From: Desulfuromonadaceae bacterium
GTDB lineage: Bacteria > Desulfobacterota > Desulfuromonadia > Desulfuromonadales > SZUA-401
DNA length: 64,000 nucleotides
Reading direction: 5' to 3'
Assembly: GCA_003246035.1 (NCBI GenBank)
Contig: QKBP01000009.1
Coordinates: forward strand, 18,424 to 82,423
Position numbers and translations under genes: made by a program. The notes beneath the pieces are model-generated. The model was not told the DNA's origin. It made no database searches and saw only the letters and a program-made list of their open reading frames with translations. This document shows, piece after piece, positions 58,853 through 64,000 of the stretch; within the stretch, counting starts at the first letter, position 1, and each line of letters starts with the position of its first letter.

Positions 58853-59452
58853 CTAGTGAAGCAGCGACACCTGCCGGGCGTGGCTCTGAAGGTGCGAAAC
58901 GGCCAGCGGCAGTTGACCGGCCAGGGTCGCCCAGGCCTCCTGGGCATCGTCCTCGTCCGAGAGCTCGAAGACTTCGCCGATCCTCTCCGGGTAGGCGACG
59001 CCGAGAACGATCATCAGGCTCCCCATCAGGGCGTCCTCGTCGTCACTGAACGCTTCCTTGTCGAGCAGCTCGTCGGGCATCCAGAGCTCGGCGCGGGCCG
59101 CCAGGGCGCGGTCGAAGCCGCTCGCCCAGTCGCGCAGCCGCGAGAGGGTCAGCTTGTCCGGTTCGCTCAGCAGGAGGGGGAAGTTGAGCTTCCCCTGCCG
59201 GAACATCTGGTGGAAGCGCTCGAGCACATGCGCCAGGGCGATCACCAGCTGGTCGGCCGTCTCCTGATCGGGAAACCGCGCCCCCTCCTCGCCGAAGATG
59301 GCCTCGAACCATTCGCTCGGCACGAAGCTGTCCGGTGTCATGGCGATCCCGAACAGGAACCCCTCGAGCTGGTCGAGGTTGAAGGTCTGCTCGGCATCGC
59401 AGGCGTACGCGAGGAAACGACTCAACTGGGTCTGTTCATCCTGGGTCAGCAT
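58853..59452 (-). CDS. UPF0149 (YecA/YgfB-type) protein
   Basis: 199 residues, helical UPF0149 fold: LDQLEGFLFGIAMTPDSFVPSEWF at the N-terminal core and AYPERIGEVFELSDEDDAQEAW. No C-terminal SEC-C zinc motif is seen, so it is a short member. ATG at 59452 behind AAGGA. Function unknown. Confidence 0.82.
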   Translation of the reverse strand: MLTQDEQTQLSRFLAYACDAEQTFNLDQLEGFLFGIAMTPDSFVPSEWFEAIFGEEGARFPDQETADQLVIALAHVLERFHQMFRQGKLNFPLLLSEPDKLTLSRLRDWASGFDRALAARAELWMPDELLDKEAFSDDEDALMGSLMIVLGVAYPERIGEVFELSDEDDAQEAWATLAGQLPLAVSHLQSHARQVSLLH

Positions 59453-59553
59453 GGCGTCCTTGTGTGGTGAAAGGGTTAACGTTCCCTCAATGTAGCATGT
59501 TTGTCCGCAACCGGCGAGACGTAAATGTCTCATTTCTCAGGCATAACCGACCT

Positions 59554-60216
59554 TCAGGCCGACAACGGGACCACGTACCAGAGAACCGCCAGGTAGTGGC
59601 AGGCGCTGCCGGCCATGACGAAGAGGTGCCAGATCGCGTGATTGAACGGCAGCCGGTCGAGAGCGTAGAACACCACCCCGAGGGTATAGATCACCCCGCC
59701 GGCCAGCAACAGCCGAAACCCTCCCACGTGCAGGGTCACCACCAGCTCATCGAGGTCGAGCATCACCAGCCAGCCGAGCAGGATGTAGAAGATCGGGGCG
59801 AGGGCGCGCAGGCGATGGGTCATGAAGGTCTTGAAGACCATCCCGGCCGCGGCCAGGGCCCAGACCACGCCGAAGAGCGTCCAGCCGTTGCCGTTGCGCA
59901 GCGTGACCAGGGTGAAGGGGGTGTAGGTCCCGGCAATCACCACGTAGATCCCGGCATGGTCGAGGATCCGGAAGAGGTAGCGCAGCGCCGGGGAGCGGAT
60001 GCTGTGATAAAGGGTCGAGATCAGGTAGAAGAGCGTCAGGGCGGTGATGAAGATGGTCGCGCTGACGATCCGGTACGGGTCGGCGGTGCGGGTGGCGGCG
60101 ACCACCAGCACGACCAGGGCCGGTACGCACAGCAAGGCCGCGAGACCGTGGGTCAGGCGGTTGGCGAACTCCTCCTCGGGGGTGTAGCTGATCAGGTGAA
60201 AATGCTTGTCGGCCAA
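59554..60216 (-). CDS. Hemolysin III / PAQR-family membrane protein
   Basis: 220 residues with seven hydrophobic helices. Family motifs: EEEFANRLTHGLAAL, LTLFYLISTLYHSI (conserved Ser/His), LDHAGIYVVIAGTYTPFTLV (Asp/His) and FNHAIWHLFVMAGSACHY (His pair). Despite the name, members are probable metal-dependent hydrolases of the CREST group. It appears to use TTG at 60216, 3 bases after the DUF169 stop. Confidence 0.88.
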   Translation of the reverse strand: MADKHFHLISYTPEEEFANRLTHGLAALLCVPALVVLVVAATRTADPYRIVSATIFITALTLFYLISTLYHSIRSPALRYLFRILDHAGIYVVIAGTYTPFTLVTLRNGNGWTLFGVVWALAAAGMVFKTFMTHRLRALAPIFYILLGWLVMLDLDELVVTLHVGGFRLLLAGGVIYTLGVVFYALDRLPFNHAIWHLFVMAGSACHYLAVLWYVVPLSA

Positions 60217-60219
60217 GGG

Positions 60220-60978
60220 TCACCCGCAGTCGCTGTCGGAGTTGATGAACTCGGAGGGGAGCTCGCAGGATGCCGGGATCTGAAACGGCACCGGGTAGCG
60301 GATCCCCGCCTTGTGCGTCGCCAGCAGCCCCTCGGCCACCCGCGCGAACCAGCCGGAAGGGATCCCGACGATCAGCTCGTGGTCCTGGGCCAGGGCGAAA
60401 CGCCGGTCGCCGAGGCAGGGGATCTCGATGGCCGGTTCGCCGTCACGGTAAACCTGCACGACCCCGCGGGCACAGACCCCGGCGTCGCCCGAACTGCGCA
60501 TGGTGAACTCCCCCCCCCGGTGGTAGAGGAAGGCCTGCACGAAACGCATCGCCTGGGCGGTATTCACGTAGAGCACCACCAGGTCGGGCACGAACCCGGC
60601 GAGCGGGCGTTCCATCCCGTAGGTCAGCACCCCGGCCTGGCCGAACGGCAGGCGCGGCATGTCGCGCTGCATGGCGGCGGCCGCCACGGCATCGGCCTGG
60701 TAGACCCCGGCATTGACCGCACCGCTGCGTACCCGCTCCGGCACCTCGATCAGTCCGCAGTTGCTCGCCCCGAGCACGCAGTGACTGCTCGCGGCGTCGC
60801 ACCAGGTCGACCAGCCGTACAGGCGGCTGTAGGCGATCTGCTGACAGACCGCCAGGCGCACGTCGCGCACCCGGATACGCGCCTCGGCAACGGCTGAGGC
60901 ATCGGCCACGATGTTGACCCCGACCACCTGGCTGGCGGGGTTGACGGTCTCCCTGATCGCGTTCAGCAAGGTCTGCAT
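60220..60978 (-). CDS. DUF169 protein
   Basis: 252 residues. DUF169 features: VCQQIAYSRLYGWSTWCDAASSHCVLGASNCGLIE with several Cys, LVVLYVNTAQAMRFVQAFLYHRGGEF, and a late SGDAGVCARGVV. The family is widespread in anaerobes, with an unknown, perhaps metal- or cofactor-linked role. ATG after AGGAGGGCGCC. Operon with the hemolysin III gene. Confidence 0.82.
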   Translation of the reverse strand: MQTLLNAIRETVNPASQVVGVNIVADASAVAEARIRVRDVRLAVCQQIAYSRLYGWSTWCDAASSHCVLGASNCGLIEVPERVRSGAVNAGVYQADAVAAAAMQRDMPRLPFGQAGVLTYGMERPLAGFVPDLVVLYVNTAQAMRFVQAFLYHRGGEFTMRSSGDAGVCARGVVQVYRDGEPAIEIPCLGDRRFALAQDHELIVGIPSGWFARVAEGLLATHKAGIRYPVPFQIPASCELPSEFINSDSDCG

Positions 60979-61295
60979 GGCGCCCTCCTGACGATGGCAT
61001 GGGTAGAATGACAGAGTTCACGAAATAAGGCACAAGGCCACGTCAAACTCTAGTTTAGCGGATGATCCACGGAGGGCGCAAAGGGTTCTGACACGAAAAC
61101 GACGGGCCTCCCGCGACACCGCCGGAGGCGAAAGGGCATTTTTCAGCCGGTGCGGAGGCGTGGCGTATTTCTTGGTCCCTGCCAGTGCCCGCACAAAGTG
61201 CAAGGGACGTCAGGGACCGGCAAAAGACACCTGGAACACCCCGGGAATCTCGAAAAATGCCGGGATGCAACCTCACTCGCTGGGATGAAGCCCCC
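60979..61295. other. 317-base intergenic region
   Basis: Between DUF169 (start 60978) and DUF423 (stop 61296), both minus strand. It holds a 45-base palindrome (61174-61218). I see no clear terminator for DUF423 and no convincing promoter hexamers for DUF169; short ORFs here lack ribosome sites and family features. Confidence 0.5.
61174..61218. repeat. 45-base imperfect palindrome
   Basis: Outer arms GGTCCCTG / CAGGGACC (8 bp, perfect) enclose inner arms GCAC / GTGC around AAA, with a further CCC/GGG pairing. It could fold as a long cruciform or RNA hairpin, in size and form like a REP-type element. Whether other copies exist in the genome cannot be seen. Confidence 0.6.
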
Positions 61296-61667
61296 CTACT
61301 CCGCCTTGATCACCGCGATTGCCAGCAGCAGCCAGCCGACCAGGAAGGCGACGCCGCCCATGGGGGTGATCATGCCGAGGGGCCGGACCCCGGAGAGGAC
61401 CAGCAAATAGAGGCTGCCGGAGAAGAGCGCGATCCCGACCAGCAGCGCCCAGCCGGCATGGCTCAACGAGGTCACGGCAGGGAGGAGATGGACGAGGATC
61501 CCGACCAGGATCAGGCCGAGGGCGTGCACCAGGTGGTAGAGCACCGCGGTGTTCCAGGTCGCGAGCAGCTCCTCGGCGACCCGCCGCTTCAGGCCGTGGG
61601 CACCGAAGGCGCCGAGCGCCACGGCGCCCAGCATGTTGAGGCTTCCGAGCAGCACGAACAATTTCAT
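61296..61667 (-). CDS. DUF423 (YgdD-type) membrane protein
   Basis: 123 residues, four membrane helices. Family start LGSLNMLGAVALGAFGAHGLK, later HALGLILVG and ITPMGGVAFLVGWLLL. Function unknown. ATG behind GGGAGGG. 25 bases after the rhodanese gene. Confidence 0.88.
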   Translation of the reverse strand: MKLFVLLGSLNMLGAVALGAFGAHGLKRRVAEELLATWNTAVLYHLVHALGLILVGILVHLLPAVTSLSHAGWALLVGIALFSGSLYLLVLSGVRPLGMITPMGGVAFLVGWLLLAIAVIKAE

Positions 61668-61692
61668 GATCCCTCCCGGGGAGACGGCGCGG

Positions 61693-62001
61693 TCACTTCG
61701 CGAGCGGCAGGTTGAGCCGCCGCCAGCCGTGCATGTGGCCGTCGAGCAGCACGAGGTGCTGGTAGCCGCGACGTTCCATCAGCCCCTGGACCATCATCGC
61801 CCGCGGGCCGTGCTCGCAGGTCAGCACGTAGGTCGCCTCGCGGTCGGCCGGAAGCCTGGCCAGGCGCAGCATCAGCTTGAACATCGGGAGATGGAGCGCC
61901 CCGGGGATGTGCCCGCTGCGGTATTCGAAACCGCTGCGCACATCGAGCACCTGGGGGGCCTCCCCCTGCTTGATCAGTCGCGCCAGCTCCTGGGCCTTCA
62001 T
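61693..62001 (-). CDS. Single-domain rhodanese-like protein
   Basis: 102 residues. VLDVRSGFEYRSGHIPGALHLPM and an active-site loop CEHGPRA with Cys62, so a working sulfurtransferase is possible. No signal peptide. Follows the Cys-rich unknown gene by 13 bases. Confidence 0.9.
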   Translation of the reverse strand: MKAQELARLIKQGEAPQVLDVRSGFEYRSGHIPGALHLPMFKLMLRLARLPADREATYVLTCEHGPRAMMVQGLMERRGYQHLVLLDGHMHGWRRLNLPLAK

Positions 62002-62014
62002 GCCGGCCTCGCGT

Positions 62015-62647
62015 TCAGAGGAGCCCGCCGCAGCGGCGCAGCCATTGCAGCTGATGACGGCAGACCGCCAGGCAGCCCTGGACCACCGCCGCCGGCAGGT
62101 CGGGGTGCTGGAAGATGTGCGGTAGCGCGGAACGCTCCAGGGCCTCCTCGTCGCGTGCGAGCTCGACCAGCTCGGCCGCGCCGGCGCGGACCCCGTCGTG
62201 AAGGTAGATCCGCTGCGGTTCGTACCCGGCCTGCATGGCGATGCGCAGCGCGGTGGTGAAGATCAGCTCGGCGTGGATCCCCTCGAGCCCCTGCAGGGCG
62301 TCGCCCACCAGGGCCAGCAGCTCCTCGAAGTCGCCGGCGTGCTCGATCACCGGGACCGCCGCAAGCAGACGCTCCTTGGCCCGGGCCAGCACCGCCAGCG
62401 GGATCCGGTCGGGGACGTGGTCGAGGTCGACGTTCTCGTCGGCCAGGGCCAGGGCCGCCTCGTGGACCGCTTCGGCGCGACTCTCCAGCGCGCCGTACCA
62501 CGACTGCTCGACGGCGAGCTGCTGGTGGTTCTGCCAGTAGCAGTTGACGAGCTTCTCCAGGGAATCGATGGAAGGGTTACCCTGGCTCGGGCAGGGACAG
62601 GGGGGTGTGGTGGCGCAGCCGCTTCCGCAGCCGGAATTGCAGTGCAT
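62015..62647 (-). CDS. Unknown protein with Cys-rich N-terminus
   Basis: 210 residues, no family recognised. The first 20 residues hold six Cys (MHCNSGCGSGCATTPPCPCP), like a metal-binding leader. The rest is predicted all-helical with a late CLAVCRHQLQWL. No signal peptide or membrane helix. ATG follows AAGGAGTGACGT. It sits between the RelE-like gene and the rhodanese; a thiol or metal role is only a guess. Confidence 0.6.
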   Translation of the reverse strand: MHCNSGCGSGCATTPPCPCPSQGNPSIDSLEKLVNCYWQNHQQLAVEQSWYGALESRAEAVHEAALALADENVDLDHVPDRIPLAVLARAKERLLAAVPVIEHAGDFEELLALVGDALQGLEGIHAELIFTTALRIAMQAGYEPQRIYLHDGVRAGAAELVELARDEEALERSALPHIFQHPDLPAAVVQGCLAVCRHQLQWLRRCGGLL

Positions 62648-62662
62648 ACGTCACTCCTTGTT

Positions 62663-62995
62663 TCAGGTGCTCGGGGCTTCGTTCTTGTGATAGACGTCGA
62701 AAAAGACCACGCTGTGGTCGGGGAGCTCGTGGCAGTTCTCGCAGCGGTCGTGGATGTTCCGGGCGGTCTTGCGGCACAGCTCGCACCATTCGTAGATCAG
62801 GCGGTAGTCGCGCCGCCCGACATACTTCTTGAAGCGGCTGTGGTGCACGCCGTGCATCCGCCCGTCGGCATCCTCGGGGTAGTCGAGAATCCGCGCGATC
62901 ACCTTGCGGATGCGCCGGAACGCCGGCGGGTCGGACTTCTCGATCCGGCTGAGCTTGGCGTTGAACGTACGGGTTGGCTGATAACTGAAGCGCAT
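62663..62995 (-). CDS. RelE/ParE-like protein with Cys4 insertion
   Basis: 110 residues. The chain follows a RelE/ParE-like order: N-terminal basic helices (residues 10-38), then strand RRDYRLIYEW, later VVFFDVYHKNEA, with a His/Arg-rich surface (HHSRFKKYVGRR). Between the last strands, where RelE has a short turn, lie Cys71-x2-Cys74-x10-Cys85-x2-Cys88, a likely zinc knuckle. No antitoxin-like gene is adjacent. It has its own promoter (63018-63047) and a GGAGGAG site. The fold call is tentative. Confidence 0.55.
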   Translation of the reverse strand: MRFSYQPTRTFNAKLSRIEKSDPPAFRRIRKVIARILDYPEDADGRMHGVHHSRFKKYVGRRDYRLIYEWCELCRKTARNIHDRCENCHELPDHSVVFFDVYHKNEAPST

Positions 62996-63017
62996 CTCTC
63001 CTCCGGCAACGTCCCTA

Positions 63018-63047
63018 GTTATACAAAAGACTTCGGGGACAACTCAA
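63018..63047 (-). promoter_or_regulatory. Promoter of the RelE-like gene and downstream operon
   Basis: On the minus strand TTGAGT (63042-63047), 18 bases, TATAAC (63018-63023), about 20 bases before the ATG at 62995. Confidence 0.55.
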
Positions 63048-63079
63048 GAGGTGAATTTGCCCGCGAACGGTCTCGGCGC

Positions 63080-63706
63080 TCAGAGGCCGAGCAGGACCCG
63101 GCCACCGAACGCCACCAGCGTCAGGCCGAGCGCCCCCTCGACCAGCGGCTGCCAGGCGAGGATCCGGGCGCGAAAACGCCGGTCCGAGACCAGCAGCGCC
63201 ATCAGGGCGTACCAGGCCAGCGAGATCAGGAACATGGCGAGGTTCAGGACCCCCTTCCCCCAGAGCGGAAACGCGGGGTCGAGCAGCAGGGTGAAGAGGC
63301 TGATGTAGAAGGCCCAGGCCTTGGGATTGGTGAGATTGGTGACCAGCCCCCGTCGGTAGGCGCGACGCAGCGAGACGAGCGCCAGCGGCGGTCCGGCCAC
63401 GCCGTGCGGCACCGGGCGGCGCAGGCGGCGGAGCATGTCGATCCCGATCCAGACCAGGTACCCCCCGCCGGCGAACCGGAGCAGGCCGGCGACCGGCGGC
63501 CACGAGGTGACCAGCACGATCAGGCCGAGCAGGCCGGCCAGGGCGAACAGCCCGCTGCCGGTCGCGACCCCGCAGGCCGTCACCAGCCCGTGACGGCGCG
63601 ACTCCCCCAGGGCGCTGTTGACCACCAGCACGAAGTTCGGACCGGGGGTGACGATCGCCAGGGTGAAGACCGAGAGGAAGATCGCGATCTGCTGCCAGGT
63701 TTCCAT
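63080..63706 (-). CDS. LysE/RhtB-family exporter
   Basis: 208 residues, about six helices. Family motif LAIVTPGPNFVLVVNSAL near residue 16, then LTNPKAWAFYISLF. Exports amino acids or similar metabolites from the cytosol. No ribosome site is obvious before the ATG at 63706. Substrate unknown. Confidence 0.88.
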   Translation of the reverse strand: METWQQIAIFLSVFTLAIVTPGPNFVLVVNSALGESRRHGLVTACGVATGSGLFALAGLLGLIVLVTSWPPVAGLLRFAGGGYLVWIGIDMLRRLRRPVPHGVAGPPLALVSLRRAYRRGLVTNLTNPKAWAFYISLFTLLLDPAFPLWGKGVLNLAMFLISLAWYALMALLVSDRRFRARILAWQPLVEGALGLTLVAFGGRVLLGL

Positions 63707-63797
63707 GGTGGGCGGATACCCCTGTTGCCACGAGTCGAATGAAGAACCGTCATCGAGACTCTACGAAGGGAGGGGAGCGGAAGCAAGCGAAAAGGTG

Positions 63798-64000
63798 TCA
63801 GTCGTCGATGGTCATGCGGTAGAGGTTCCCCGGCGGGGACTGGCCGCGCTTCTCGGCCGAGACCCAGACCGTCTCGGGGTCGAAGGCGATGTGGCGGTGA
63901 TGGGCGACCAGGGCCTTGACGGCGTACCAGCCGATCTCCCCCGCCTCGGCCAGGCGGGTGATCTCCTCGATCGCGGTGCGGTTGTCGTAGGAGCGGGGGC
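63798..64000 (-). CDS. C-terminal part of an unidentified protein, 5' end outside window
   Basis: An open minus-strand frame of 67 codons runs from the window edge to a TGA at 63798-63800. It ends ...NLYRMTIDD and includes ITRLAEAGEIGWYAVKALVAHH. The pattern [RK]-x-Y...A-[IL]-x-x-[IL]...G-x-[IL]...V-x-A-L recalls the end of HD-type phosphohydrolase domains, but this is weak. Confidence 0.5.
   Translation of the reverse strand, partial: PRSYDNRTAIEEITRLAEAGEIGWYAVKALVAHHRHIAFDPETVWVSAEKRGQSPPGNLYRMTIDD

Noticed and set aside
61018..61276. Short minus-strand frames in the DUF423-DUF169 gap
   Set aside because: Basic, low-complexity translations without ribosome sites; they cover the 45-base palindrome.

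Overview
The window reads as chromosomal DNA of a Gram-negative anaerobe of the Desulfuromonadia type (Geobacter, Desulfuromonas or Pelobacter relatives). The assignment is an inference from content: a MlaEFD-type lipid transporter, lipoproteins and outer-membrane barrel proteins, a CXXCH cytochrome, a DUF1858 protein, a MEMO-family protein, a purine set with separate PurQ and a long PurL, and two multi-domain sensor kinases with no response regulator beside them. GC is high and looks higher right of about 21 kb than left of it. I saw no insertion sequence, phage gene, integrase or CRISPR array. Nearly all genes lie on the minus strand; the plus-strand islands are rsmD-coaD-DUF1858, nadB-chorismate mutase, and gap-pgk-tpiA-secG-tRNA-Leu-cytochrome.

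Layout. 0-2 kb: 5' part of a dGTPase gene, then divergent rsmD, coaD and a DUF1858 gene. 2-4.1 kb: a queuosine-precursor operon (yacG, queD, queE, creatininase-like). 4.3-7.6 kb: a zinc-ribbon protein, tRNA-Gly(CCC), a CCA-adding-type nucleotidyltransferase and an aminotransferase. 7.6-13.9 kb: a compact operon of a TPR protein, a 44-residue membrane peptide, a secreted aromatic-Pro repeat protein, MlaE, MlaF, a repeat-tailed MlaD and an ABC-type binding protein. 14-21 kb: tRNA-Gln, gltX, MEMO-family and TauE proteins, tRNA-Cys, DUF3553, a thiamine-binding-like protein, a membrane-anchored sugar-dehydrogenase-like propeller, tRNA-Gly(GCC), pgsA and a lytic transglycosylase. 21-27 kb: nadB, chorismate mutase, a free-standing DAHP-synthase-type regulatory domain, a YkgJ-type protein, and a TPR/beta-barrel protein with its neighbouring fibronectin-III lipoprotein. 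27-37.5 kb: pyrE, purF, purQ, purL, purB, a YycJ-type hydrolase and a PAS sensor kinase. 37.8-41.8 kb: lower glycolysis genes, secG, tRNA-Leu and a small cytochrome c. 41.9-55.7 kb: the nusA-infB translation block (rimP, nusA, ylxR/L7Ae fusion, infB, DUF503, rbfA, nrnA, truB, rpsO, pnp) continuing into an M16 peptidase, dut, DUF493, a Sua5/YciO protein, a PDZ protein and a Cys-tailed unknown. 55.8-64 kb: a large CACHE/PAS sensor kinase, then a run of small conserved genes (UPF0149, hemolysin III, DUF169, DUF423, rhodanese, Cys-rich unknown, a RelE-like protein with a CXXC pair, LysE) and a gene cut by the window end.

The most system-like region is the 7.6-13.9 kb operon. It places an inner-membrane phospholipid-type ABC transporter beside an uncharacterised secreted protein built from about 18 repeats of an aromatic-Pro motif, with MlaD carrying five exact 34-residue tail repeats and with no MlaA or MlaC recognised. 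Second is the TPR/beta-barrel plus lipoprotein pair at 24-27 kb, whose layout recalls surface-lipoprotein export pairs. Smaller leads are the free-standing FXD domain, the RelE-like protein with a Cys4 insertion, and several clear inverted repeats at promoters (gap, tRNA-Leu).
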